A DNA stretch of 6,674 bases from Clostridia bacterium. GTDB lineage: Bacteria; Bacillota; DSM-521; Neomoorellales; SLTJ01. The notes below the pieces were generated by a model. That model had not been told where the DNA came from. It did not search any database and was given only the letters and a program-made list of their open reading frames with translations. Location of the stretch: NCBI GenBank assembly GCA_014360105.1, contig JACIYD010000092.1:1-6674 (forward strand), written 5' to 3'. A program made the translations under genes and the position numbers. Shown here in pieces: positions 1-5,928 of the stretch. Numbering within the stretch: the stretch's first letter is position 1; each line of letters begins with the position of its first letter.

Positions 1-307
1 CCAGATCCCCGCCGGTGCTTAAGTCCATCACCGTGTCCGTCCCCGCGGCGAGGGCGACGGCCAGTTTCTCCTTCTCCTCCTCCCACGAGCTGGCCGCCGG
101 CGAGGTGCCGAGATTGGCATTGACCTTGGTCCGCAAGCCCGCCCCGATGGCCAGAGGCCTGGGCCGGTGCCGCGGATTGGCGGGCAGTACGGCCTGCCCG
201 GTCGCCACGCTGGCCGCCAGCGCCTCGGCCGCCACTCGCTCGGCGCGGGCCGCCGCTTCCACCTCCGGTGTTACCTCGCCGCGCTTTGCCCTTTCTAGTT
301 GCGTCAA
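1..307 (-). CDS. thiC: Phosphomethylpyrimidine synthase ThiC, N-terminal part (cut by window edge)
   Basis: ThiC is the radical-SAM enzyme that rearranges aminoimidazole ribotide into hydroxymethylpyrimidine phosphate, the pyrimidine precursor of thiamine. About 102 codons are visible. They begin MTQLERAKRGEVTPEV and later read LPANPRH, GLRTKVNANLGTS (about residues 60-72) and VMDLSTGGDL at the window edge; these are hallmark N-terminal ThiC motifs. The N-terminus matches the short clostridial/archaeal form, without the long extension of the E. coli enzyme. The catalytic domain and the C-terminal Cys motif for the iron-sulfur cluster lie outside the window. The start is a TTG at 305-307 that overlaps the thiE stop (TTGA), with a GAGG (313-316) 5 nt upstream. 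This suggests translational coupling to thiE under the same TPP riboswitch. The family call is firm; the TTG start is well supported by its alignment with the family N-terminus. Confidence 0.95.
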   Translation of the reverse strand, partial: MTQLERAKRGEVTPEVEAAARAERVAAEALAASVATGQAVLPANPRHRPRPLAIGAGLRTKVNANLGTSPAASSWEEEKEKLAVALAAGTDTVMDLSTGGDL

Positions 308-942
308 GGTTTCCTCGCCCCTTTCTCCTCCAAGAGAGCACGCAGCGCCGCGGTGGCGGCCCGAACGTCCACCGCACCGACCACGGCGCTGATTACCGCT
401 ACCGCGTCGGCGCCGGCCGCCAGTACCGCGGCGGCATTCTCGCGGTTGATGCCCCCAATGGCAACCAGCGGCAGAGTGAGCACTCGCCGTACGCGGGCGA
501 GACCCTCAAGCCCCACCACCGGCCCGGCGTCTTCTTTGGTCGCCGTAGGAAAGATCGGGCCAAGGGAGACATAGTCGGCTCCGGCCGCGGCCGCCGCCAG
601 CGCTTCCTCCTCTGTATCCACCGAAAGGCCGATGATCTTCCCGGCGCCCAGGAGACGGCGCGCCAGGGGCAGGGGGAAGTCGTCCTGACCGAGGTGTACG
701 CCATCGGCCCCCAGTGCCCAGGCGACATCAACCCGGTCATTGACAAGCAATGGTACGCCGTAACGGCGGCAAAGGTCAAGTATGGCCCGGCCTTCTTCCA
801 AGAGTCGCCTGGTTGACCATTCCTTGGCCCGGAGTTGGATGATTTGCGCGCCGCCCGCGAGCGCTTCTGCGGTTACCGCCGCGAGAGGGCGGCCGCGGCA
901 AGTGGCGGCGTCAACGATGACGTAAAGCCGGCCTAGTTTCAT
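304..942 (-). CDS. thiE: Thiamine phosphate synthase ThiE
   Basis: ThiE joins hydroxymethylpyrimidine pyrophosphate to the thiazole phosphate carboxylate to give thiamine phosphate; it is a cytosolic TIM-barrel enzyme. The 212-residue product has the usual family length. It shows QLRAKE (36-41, typical QLREK for the pyrophosphate region), VNDRVDVAWALGADGVHLGQDD (67-88), the phosphate and Mg loop GPIFPTATK (128-136), AIGGI (161-165) and AVISAV (182-187). The ATG at 940-942 is chosen because the protein then begins MKLGRLYVIVD, as expected, and a GGAGGG (950-955) sits 7 nt upstream. The frame stays open upstream to 1041, but that part runs through the terminator and riboswitch, so it is not coding. 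The stop overlaps the start of thiC. Expression should fall when TPP is abundant. Confidence 0.95.
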   Translation of the reverse strand: MKLGRLYVIVDAATCRGRPLAAVTAEALAGGAQIIQLRAKEWSTRRLLEEGRAILDLCRRYGVPLLVNDRVDVAWALGADGVHLGQDDFPLPLARRLLGAGKIIGLSVDTEEEALAAAAAGADYVSLGPIFPTATKEDAGPVVGLEGLARVRRVLTLPLVAIGGINRENAAAVLAAGADAVAVISAVVGAVDVRAATAALRALLEEKGARKP

Positions 943-967
943 CAACGGCCCCTCCGCAATGCAGAAC

Positions 968-991
968 AAAAAACCCACCAGCCTTGGTGGG
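968..991 (-). terminator. Intrinsic terminator of the TPP riboswitch
   Basis: On the minus strand CCCACCA (991 to 985) pairs perfectly with TGGTGGG (980 to 974) around the 4-nt loop AGGC. Six T residues follow (973 to 968). The hairpin lies between the TPP aptamer and the thiE ribosome binding site, so it is best read as the riboswitch expression platform: ligand-bound RNA terminates, free RNA reads through into thiE and thiC. Confidence 0.88.
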
Positions 992-1000
992 ATGTGTCGT

Positions 1001-1084
1001 TTCCCCTTCCCTCCGCTGGCATTACCCAGGTCAGGTTCCAAGGGTTGGCCTGATGCCTCTCAGCCTTCCGGCACCCCCGGGGAG
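1001..1084 (-). ncRNA. TPP riboswitch aptamer (THI element)
   Basis: The minus strand carries the conserved THI-box blocks in order. GGGGGTGCC is followed by GGCTGAGAGG (CTGAGAGG at 1056-1063), then ACCCTTGGAACCTGA (AACCTGA at 1031-1037), then GGGTAATGCCAGCGGAGGG within 1007-1027. The outer helix P1 can form between TCCCC (1083 to 1079) and GGGGA (1006 to 1002). An intrinsic terminator follows directly, then thiE and thiC, which are classic TPP targets. Known behaviour of the class is that TPP binding stabilises the aptamer and shuts off the downstream thiamine genes. The identification is firm; exact ends are approximate. Confidence 0.96.
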
Positions 1085-1091
1085 ATCCTAA

Positions 1092-1107
1092 GTTGTCCTG
1101 TGACAAC
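1092..1107. repeat. Perfect inverted repeat between the hydrolase gene and the TPP aptamer
   Basis: GTTGTC (1092-1097) and GACAAC (1102-1107) form a 6-bp perfect dyad around a CTGT spacer. It sits 10 nt after the stop codon of the C26 hydrolase gene and just before the aptamer. No T-run follows on the minus strand, so it is not a normal intrinsic terminator. It could be an RNA hairpin insulating the riboswitch from upstream transcript, a small operator, or chance. I see no clear -35/-10 pair for a thi promoter around it. Confidence 0.4.
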
Positions 1108-1116
1108 CGCCGGCGC

Positions 1117-1863
1117 CTACCTGCCGGTCATCTCCGCTTTAAGCGGCAGGGTGCGGCAACTGCCTGCCCCACAGGCGCCTACAAAGGCGCGAAAAAGCCT
1201 GGCCTGCCGCTCGTCACTTTCCCACATCCTTTCCGGATGCCACTGCACGCCCACGACAAAGGCCGGGCCGGAGGCCTCGATCGCCTCTACCAACCCGTCT
1301 TCTGCCTGGGCCGCCACCCGATAACCGGGAGCTACCCGGCGGATGGCCTGATGATGGAAGCTGTTTACCCGCAAGCTCGGGCTGCCATAGAGGCGGGCGA
1401 GGAAGCTTCCCGGCGCCAGATTCACCCGGTGCGTGGGATACCAGGCAGGGGCTTGCTGCATGTGCTTTAAGGCTTCGGGACACTGGGAAAGAACGTCCTG
1501 GTAGAGATCCCCGCCCCCGGCGACGTTTAGCACCTGGACGCCACGGCAGATGGCCAGCACCGGCTTCCCCAACCGCAGCACCGCCGCGAGCAGCGAAAGC
1601 TCGAAATGATCGCGCAAGGGGCTGATCGTGCCCGTGCCCCGCGGTTCCTCGCCGAAGTGTACAGGGTCAATGTCCGGCCCCCCGGCAAGCAGCAACCCAT
1701 CGATTACAGTGGCACAACGGGCGACCGAGGCGGCCGTACCTAGAGGCGGCAGCAGAAGAGGAAGGCCGCCTGCGGCCTCGATGGCGCGCACGTACCCCTC
1801 CTCCAGTAGTATCTGGCCCTGCTCGGCCTCGTGTTTGCAGGTAATGCCGATTACCGGCTCCAT
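1117..1863 (-). CDS. Gamma-glutamyl-gamma-aminobutyrate hydrolase-like protein (peptidase C26, class I glutamine amidotransferase fold)
   Basis: The 248-residue product belongs to the peptidase C26 group (PuuD-like). These enzymes cleave gamma-glutamyl amide bonds, for example in polyamine catabolism or in poorly defined small-molecule turnover. It begins MEPVIGIT and has LLAGGPDIDP (58-67) and the nucleophile elbow AICRGVQ with Cys106. NSFHHQAI lies at 167-174 and GVQWHPE holds His209 and Glu211, completing a Cys-His-Glu triad. The length is typical of the family. The ATG at 1861-1863 follows the ndoA stop without a gap and has GGAG (1870-1873) 6 nt upstream, so it is probably translated together with the toxin gene. 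The last residues, after about 232, look non-conserved. No putrescine-pathway genes are visible, so the substrate is unknown and I give no gene symbol. Confidence 0.9.
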   Translation of the reverse strand: MEPVIGITCKHEAEQGQILLEEGYVRAIEAAGGLPLLLPPLGTAASVARCATVIDGLLLAGGPDIDPVHFGEEPRGTGTISPLRDHFELSLLAAVLRLGKPVLAICRGVQVLNVAGGGDLYQDVLSQCPEALKHMQQAPAWYPTHRVNLAPGSFLARLYGSPSLRVNSFHHQAIRRVAPGYRVAAQAEDGLVEAIEASGPAFVVGVQWHPERMWESDERQARLFRAFVGACGAGSCRTLPLKAEMTGR

Positions 1864-2214
1864 TCAAAGCTCCACCAAGCCAAGGCTGATCTCAATCGCC
1901 CGGTTAACCTTGGTCATTGTTTCCTCGTCGAGAAAGGCCACTTTCTGCTTCAGGCGGCTTTTGTCGATAGTACGAATCTGTTCGAGCAAGATTACGGAAT
2001 CTCTTTCCAGGCCGCTCTTTTCGGCGCTGATTTCTACGTGGGTGGGCAGTTTGGCCTTGTTGATCTGGGAAGTAATGGCAGCAATGATGGTCGTGGGGCT
2101 GTACTGGTTGCCGATGTCGTTTTGGATGATCAATACCGGTCGGGTGCCGCCCTGTTCCGATCCCACGACGGGATTAAGTTGAGCGTAGAAAATGTCTCCC
2201 CGGCGCACCAGCAT
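1864..2214 (-). CDS. ndoA: MazF/PemK-family mRNA interferase toxin, EndoA type
   Basis: This is a sequence-specific, ribosome-independent endoribonuclease toxin that cuts single-stranded mRNA and is blocked by the antitoxin encoded just before it. At 116 residues it has the length of Bacillus subtilis EndoA and resembles it closely along its whole length: [20 protein letters not shown] near the start, then [43 protein letters not shown] and LDEETM. Arg25 and Thr48, the positions of the EndoA catalytic residues, are both present, so the toxin should be active. The ATG at 2212-2214 has GGAGAG (2223-2228) 8 nt upstream, and 15 nt separate it from the antitoxin stop. The Bacillus enzyme cuts UACAU; the same target here is an inference from similarity. 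Confidence 0.95.
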   Translation of the reverse strand: MLVRRGDIFYAQLNPVVGSEQGGTRPVLIIQNDIGNQYSPTTIIAAITSQINKAKLPTHVEISAEKSGLERDSVILLEQIRTIDKSRLKQKVAFLDEETMTKVNRAIEISLGLVEL

Positions 2215-2229
2215 TTACTTGGCTCTCCA

Positions 2230-2511
2230 TTAACGGTATTGAGAAAGGGCCACGCCGTTGTCGTAAAGACCCTGAACCTCGTTTTCTAGTTCGTAGTGCT
2301 CTTCGGCCAGGGCGAGGTTGAGCGAGGCCATTTCCAGATAGCCCCGCTTCATTTCCTCCCGCACGCTACGGCGCCTTCTTTCCGCAAGATAAACACGCAT
2401 CGCCTCGCGGATGAACTCACTGCGATTTCGCCTCTCCACTGCCAGGAACCCGTCTACTTCTGCCAAGAGGCTTTCGGGTAGGCTAATCATGATTCGCCTC
2501 AGCCCCGGCAC
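2230..2511 (-). CDS. ndoAI: Ribbon-helix-helix antitoxin, EndoAI type
   Basis: The partner of the toxin: a small dimeric DNA-binding protein whose C-terminal tail neutralises EndoA. The 93-residue product has a ribbon-helix-helix N-terminus: a strand at about 4-11 (LRRIMISL), then ESLLAEVDGFLAVE and NRSEFIREAMRVYLAERRRR. A tail follows with MKRGYLEMASLNLALAEEHYELE, resembling the MRRGYMEMAKINL region of B. subtilis EndoAI. The GTG at 2509-2511 is chosen because AGGGGGTG (2517-2524), one change from AGGAGGTG, lies 5 nt upstream, and because the family has several residues before the first strand. An in-frame ATG at 2488-2490, preceded by GAGG, is the alternative and would cut seven residues. 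Members of this fold often repress their own promoter; a promoter and a dyad lie just upstream. Confidence 0.92.
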   Translation of the reverse strand: MPGLRRIMISLPESLLAEVDGFLAVERRNRSEFIREAMRVYLAERRRRSVREEMKRGYLEMASLNLALAEEHYELENEVQGLYDNGVALSQYR

Positions 2512-2534
2512 AAGAGCACCCCCTAGAAGACTGA

Positions 2535-2552
2535 TATAGAGTGGACGCTATA
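2535..2552. promoter_or_regulatory. Dyad in the antitoxin leader, candidate operator
   Basis: TATAG (2535-2539) and CTATA (2548-2552) form a 5-bp inverted repeat with 8 nt between. It lies just downstream of the -10 box of the toxin-antitoxin promoter, overlapping the expected transcription start. A ribbon-helix-helix dimer-of-dimers could bind here for autorepression. The repeat is short and AT-rich, so chance is possible. Confidence 0.35.
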
Positions 2553-2557
2553 CCCAG

Positions 2558-2586
2558 ATTATATATGTCCGAGGCAAAAAAGGCAA
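2558..2586 (-). promoter_or_regulatory. Sigma-A type promoter for ndoAI-ndoA
   Basis: On the minus strand TTGCCT (2586 to 2581, four of six consensus bases) is followed, after exactly 17 bp, by TATAAT (2563 to 2558, a perfect -10). It lies in the 92-nt gap after alr. Transcription would start near 2551, giving a leader of about 40 nt before the GTG of ndoAI. This would let the toxin-antitoxin pair be expressed apart from the acpS-nnr-alr transcript. I see no convincing terminator after alr, so read-through is also likely. Confidence 0.72.
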
Positions 2587-2603
2587 GGAAAACCTGTTTG
2601 CGC

Positions 2604-3737
2604 CTAACCGTGGTAAAAACGGGGCACCCGTTCGCCTACCAGGCAGAGAACCTCGTAGCTGATGGTTCCCATTTTTGCCGCCAGCTCCTCGACGGGAAGA
2701 AAGGCTTCGCCCTGCCGCCCAAAGAGCACCACCTCGTCCCCCTCGGCAACCCCCTCGACGTCGGTAACGTCGATCATCGTTTGGTCCATGCAGACCCGCC
2801 CTACCACCGGCGCCCGCTTGCCACGCACCAGGACCTGGCCACAATTGGAAAGAAGGCGGCTGTAACCATCGGCGTATCCCAGCGGGAGGGTCGCGATCCG
2901 GCTCTCCCGCCGGGTGACGAAGGTACGGCCGTAACTGATGCCTGTGCCGGCCGGCACCTCTTTGAGGAAGACGATGCGACTTTTGAGGGACATTGCCGGC
3001 CTTAAGTGCACGCAGCCGTTGTTTACCGCCGGCGAAGGGTAGAGGCCGTAAAGGGCGAGCCCGGGCCGTACCAGGTTGAAGTGGGTTTCCGGCAGCCGGA
3101 GCAAAGCCGCGCTGTTGGCGGCGTGCCGCCAGCGAAAACGGCAACCCGCCGCGGCCAGCCGTGCCAGCACTTCGCGGAAAAGACCGAGTTGGTAGCGGGT
3201 AAAGCTCGCGTCTTCTTCGTCGGCAGAGGCAAAATGGGTAAAGATCCCTTCGGCCTCCACTTCTGGCGCGGCGGCGATGGCGCGCATCTCTTCCAGTCCG
3301 GCCGGTGAAGGGGGAAAGCCCAACCGCCCCATCCCCGTGTCCACTTTGAGATGGATCTTGGCCCGCTTACCGGCACGGCGCGCGGCGTCCACCAGGTCTT
3401 TTTGCTGGTGGGCACTGTAGACGGTCAGACGAATGTCCTGTTTGATTGCTTCCACCATTGTTTTTGCCGGGGTATGGCTTAGCACCAGAATGGCCTGCTC
3501 CAGGCCCAGTTCCCTTAACTCGAGTGCTTCCTCGGGCACCGCCACACCCAGCCAGGCGGCGCCGGCGCGGCTGAGCGCACGCGCTACCTCTCTGAGACCG
3601 TGGCCGTAGGCATTGGCCTTGACCACCGCCATGACGGCCGTTTTCTCTCCCACCTGCCGCCTGATCTCGGCAAGATTGTGCGCCACCGCGCCGAGGTCCA
3701 CCTCGGCCCATACGGGTCTGCCGGCAAAATTCGCCAT
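2604..3737 (-). CDS. alr: Alanine racemase, PLP-dependent
   Basis: Alr interconverts L- and D-alanine, supplying D-Ala for peptidoglycan. The 377-residue product has the N-terminal TIM barrel with AVVKANAYGHG, where Lys40 holds PLP. HLKVDTGMGRLGF follows (129-141, with Lys131 at the carbamylated-lysine position and Arg138), then NLVRPGLALYG (221-231). The C-terminal beta domain has GISYGRTF with the catalytic Tyr269, LPLGYADGYSR (285-294) and VGRVCMDQTMIDVT (312-325). All expected active-site residues are present and the length is usual. The ATG at 3735-3737 is 2 nt from the nnr stop. The nearest SD-like stretch, GGAGGG (3753-3758), is 15 nt away, farther than normal, so translation may depend on coupling to nnr. 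Placement between an nnr/acpS pair and the EndoAI/EndoA genes follows the Bacillus-type order. Confidence 0.96.
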   Translation of the reverse strand: MANFAGRPVWAEVDLGAVAHNLAEIRRQVGEKTAVMAVVKANAYGHGLREVARALSRAGAAWLGVAVPEEALELRELGLEQAILVLSHTPAKTMVEAIKQDIRLTVYSAHQQKDLVDAARRAGKRAKIHLKVDTGMGRLGFPPSPAGLEEMRAIAAAPEVEAEGIFTHFASADEEDASFTRYQLGLFREVLARLAAAGCRFRWRHAANSAALLRLPETHFNLVRPGLALYGLYPSPAVNNGCVHLRPAMSLKSRIVFLKEVPAGTGISYGRTFVTRRESRIATLPLGYADGYSRLLSNCGQVLVRGKRAPVVGRVCMDQTMIDVTDVEGVAEGDEVVLFGRQGEAFLPVEELAAKMGTISYEVLCLVGERVPRFYHG

Positions 3738-3739
3738 AG

Positions 3740-5302
3740 TCAGTCGTCCGTTCCCTCCAGTTCACGCAGCACGCGGGGAAGGTAGGTCAACAGGTCGCCC
3801 GCCGCCAGAGCACGCTGCCCCCGGTCCTGCGCCGCAGCATCACCCGCCGCCGCATGGATAAAGGCAGCGAGCGCCGCCGCCTCTTCCACGGCCACCCCCT
3901 GAGCAATAAACCCGGCAATGATGCCCGTGAGGACGTCACCGCTTCCGCCGGTGGCCATACCCGGGTTGCCGTTGGGAATAAGCCAGGTCCTCCCTTGGGG
4001 CGAGGCGACAACCGTCCTTGCGCCTTTGAGCACTACGGTAACCTCCCAGTCGCGCGCCGCTTGCTCGGCCGTGCCCAAGCGGTCCTCCTGGACACGCGCT
4101 GCCGTGGTACCCAGAAGCCGCGCCATTTCTCCGGGATGGGGTGTAAGCACCAGCGGGGCCTTCGCTTCCTTCAACATATGCACGTGACCCACCAGGGCGT
4201 TCAAACCATCGGCATCCAGCACCAGCGGCTGCCGCACCCGCGTCAGGAACGTACGCACCAGGTCCTGACTGACCGGATCCCGGCCCAGCCCCGGCCCCAA
4301 GGCGACCACCTGGCAGCGCCGGCTGAATTCCTCCAAAGGGGTTAAGGCTTCGCTGGCCAGGGTATTGTCGGGGGTACAGGGGAGGCCGAGGGTCATTACC
4401 TCGAGGGTCTTCTCTTCCAGGATGGCATGCAACCCGGCCGGTACCGCCGCCGTCACCAGCCCCGCGCCGCTGTAAAGCGCCCCGGCGGCGGCCATGACCA
4501 CCGCTCCGGTCAGTCCGGGTGAGCCGCCTACCACCAGCGCATGCCCGTAGTCCCCCTTGTGGCCCCAAGGCCGGCGGGGAGTCAGGCGGGCTTTACACCA
4601 GGCCGGCGTCACGACTTCACGCGCCAACGGCTGCGCCGCCACGAGCACCTTGGGAATACCAATATCGGCCACCACCAACCGTCCTACGTACGCCGCCCCG
4701 GGATAAAGATAAAGGCCGAGTTTGGGGAGGGCAAAGGTGACCGTATAAGTAGCCCGGACACACGGCCCGTGTACGCGACCGGTATTCGCTTCAAGCCCAG
4801 AAGGCAGGTCGACGGCCACCACCGGCAACCGCGCCTGGCTGAGCATCTTGATCACTTCGCCTACCAGGCCCACGGCCGCGCCCCTAAAACCGGTACCGTA
4901 AATGGCATCAACGGCCATCTCGGCGTAGAGAAGGGCGATGTCCACCCGCTGCAGGTCCTTTTCTTCAAGGACGGCGTGAAGCTTGCCCCCCATTTTTTGA
5001 TAAATGGCCAGGTTAACGGCCGCGTCGCCTCGCACCTCCTCCGGCCGGGCGAGGAGGAAAACCTTCACCTCCGCCCCGGCGTTTAAAAGGTGTCTTGCCA
5101 CCACCAGGCCGTCGCCACCGTTGTTGCCGCGACCGCTGAAAATGAGAATCCGCCTGCCCGCGAGATCGCCGGCAAAATGCTGCCGGATGACCTCAAGCAC
5201 GCGCAAGCCCGCGTTTTCCATTAAGAGGAGGCTCGGGATGCCGTACTCGCTGCCGGCCAAACGGTCAAGATTGCCCATTTCTTCCGCCGTGACTACCTTC
5301 AA
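3740..5302 (-). CDS. nnr: Bifunctional NAD(P)H-hydrate epimerase / ADP-dependent NAD(P)H-hydrate dehydratase
   Basis: This metabolite-repair enzyme restores NAD(P)H damaged by hydration: the N-terminal YjeF_N domain epimerises the R and S hydrates, and the C-terminal carbohydrate-kinase-like domain dehydrates the S form using ADP. The 520-residue length fits the two-domain form. The epimerase half (about 1-235) has LLMENAG (26-32), FSGRGNNGGDGLVVAR (55-70) and VAVDLPSGL (162-170). The dehydratase half (about 240-515) has GHKGDYGHALVVGGS (247-261), LDADGLNAL (362-370), LTPHPGEMARLLG (386-398) and NPGMATGGSGDVLTG (446-460), with Asp456 as the likely catalytic residue. The start is TTG at 5300-5302, justified by a near-perfect SD AAAGGAGGT (5310-5318) 7 nt upstream and by the family start MKVVTAEEM. 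The gene begins 5 nt after the acpS stop, and its SD overlaps that stop. Confidence 0.95.
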   Translation of the reverse strand: MKVVTAEEMGNLDRLAGSEYGIPSLLLMENAGLRVLEVIRQHFAGDLAGRRILIFSGRGNNGGDGLVVARHLLNAGAEVKVFLLARPEEVRGDAAVNLAIYQKMGGKLHAVLEEKDLQRVDIALLYAEMAVDAIYGTGFRGAAVGLVGEVIKMLSQARLPVVAVDLPSGLEANTGRVHGPCVRATYTVTFALPKLGLYLYPGAAYVGRLVVADIGIPKVLVAAQPLAREVVTPAWCKARLTPRRPWGHKGDYGHALVVGGSPGLTGAVVMAAAGALYSGAGLVTAAVPAGLHAILEEKTLEVMTLGLPCTPDNTLASEALTPLEEFSRRCQVVALGPGLGRDPVSQDLVRTFLTRVRQPLVLDADGLNALVGHVHMLKEAKAPLVLTPHPGEMARLLGTTAARVQEDRLGTAEQAARDWEVTVVLKGARTVVASPQGRTWLIPNGNPGMATGGSGDVLTGIIAGFIAQGVAVEEAAALAAFIHAAAGDAAAQDRGQRALAAGDLLTYLPRVLRELEGTDD

Positions 5303-5307
5303 GCGCG

Positions 5308-5685
5308 CTACCTCCTTTCCGCCACGACCAAAGCCGCCGCATAGGCCTCACCGTGGGTGAGGGAGAGGTGCCAGACATCAATGCCCAGGGCGGCGGCCCG
5401 CCTTGCCGCCGCACCGTAGAGGTTGAGGGCCACCATTCCTCCGGGACGCCGTACCACCTCGATCTCGTGCCAGGCACAGCCGCCCCACCCCGTCCCGAGC
5501 GCCTTCATTACCGCTTCTTTGGCAGCAAAACGCGCCGCGAGAGCCGCCGCCGGCCTGGCACGGCGCAGACTGTAGTCCAGCTCCGTGGGAGTGTAAAGGC
5601 GCTCAAGAAAACGGGAACCGAACCGTTGCCAGAGTCGTTCGATGCGTGCCACTTCAATTAAGTCGATGCCAATGCCTAAGACCAA
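5308..5685 (-). CDS. acpS: Holo-[acyl-carrier-protein] synthase
   Basis: AcpS transfers the 4'-phosphopantetheine arm from coenzyme A to a serine of apo-acyl carrier protein, activating it for fatty acid synthesis. The 125-residue product has the usual length. It shows VLGIGIDLIEVARIERL near the start (Asp8 as metal ligand), RFLERLYTPTEL (25-36), ARFAAKEAVMKALGTG (51-66, with Glu57 as second metal ligand and the conserved Lys residues) and LSLTHGEAYAAA (108-119). The start is taken as TTG at 5683-5685, which gives the normal MVLGIGID beginning and has AGGTGAGG just upstream. A GTG at 5692-5694, three codons earlier with GGAG before it, is nearly as good. The frame is open to 5850, but those extra residues do not resemble the family. 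It is the first gene of the acpS-nnr-alr run. Confidence 0.94.
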   Translation of the reverse strand: MVLGIGIDLIEVARIERLWQRFGSRFLERLYTPTELDYSLRRARPAAALAARFAAKEAVMKALGTGWGGCAWHEIEVVRRPGGMVALNLYGAAARRAAALGIDVWHLSLTHGEAYAAALVVAERR

Positions 5686-5928
5686 TCGCCTCACCTTACT
5701 CCGGAAACGAACAGTGCCACCCGGTAATCTTTCGGCGCGGCCGTGGGAAAACCTCCTGGGAAAAATATACCCGTCCGGCAGGCGGATGCAACCAACTTGC
5801 GAAGATTTTTCTGCCGGCAGCAGGAATCTTGGGGTGAACCGTCGAAACATTATTTTCGGTAAATTCCTATAACCCAGGGGAACGGCAGCAACAGCAGGTC
5901 AACGGTCGAGATTGGGGGCTTAACGGAA
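5686..5928. other. Divergent intergenic region between acpS and the kinase gene
   Basis: About 240 bases without a recognisable gene. Besides the weak minus-strand promoter at 5764-5791, it holds an isolated plus-strand -10-like TATAAC (5868-5873) with no -35 at the right distance. It also has an AGGAGGT on the minus strand (5751-5757) with no start codon at a useful distance. The stretch around 5840-5875 is more AT-rich than its surroundings, as expected for promoters. I see no tRNA, riboswitch or terminator in it. The kinase frame is open from 5863, so its right part may be coding if the true start is upstream of the one proposed. Confidence 0.5.
5764..5791 (-). promoter_or_regulatory. Weak candidate promoter for acpS-nnr-alr
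   Basis: On the minus strand TATATT (5769 to 5764) matches the -10 consensus at five of six bases. TTGCAT (5791 to 5786), 16 bp upstream, matches the -35 at three. It would give a leader of roughly 70 nt before acpS. The -35 is poor, so this is a candidate only. Confidence 0.35.

Noticed and set aside
943..1041. Upstream in-frame extension of thiE
   Set aside because: It would translate the terminator and the end of the TPP aptamer, and the residues do not resemble ThiE. The ATG at 942 has a good SD.
1134..1146. CCGCTT/AAGCGG palindrome near the end of the hydrolase gene
   Set aside because: It is inside the coding sequence, short, and has no T-run or promoter nearby; probably chance.
1831..2289. 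Long plus-strand open frame opposite the toxin-antitoxin genes
   Set aside because: It is antisense to two clearly recognised genes, and its product resembles no family I know. The other long plus-strand frames across 15-5360 are shadows of minus-strand genes in the same way.
2572..2603. Possible terminator after alr (T-run with nearby complementary bases)
   Set aside because: Only a 3-bp stem can form before the T-run, too weak for an intrinsic terminator. The T-run lies inside the spacer of the promoter.
5751..5757. Perfect AGGAGGT on the minus strand upstream of acpS
   Set aside because: No ATG, GTG or TTG occurs at a useful distance and no leader peptide frame follows, so I treat it as chance.
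5695..5850. Longer acpS reading frame beginning at 5850
   Set aside because: The added residues do not match AcpS, whose family starts right at the VLGIGID motif, and the stretch includes the likely promoter.
5642..5872. Plus-strand frame of 76 codons in the acpS upstream region
   Set aside because: It overlaps the acpS start, has no convincing SD and its product resembles nothing known to me.
5868..5873. TATAAC as -10 of a kinase promoter
   Set aside because: There is no acceptable -35 at 16 to 18 bp, so it is mentioned only in the intergenic description.
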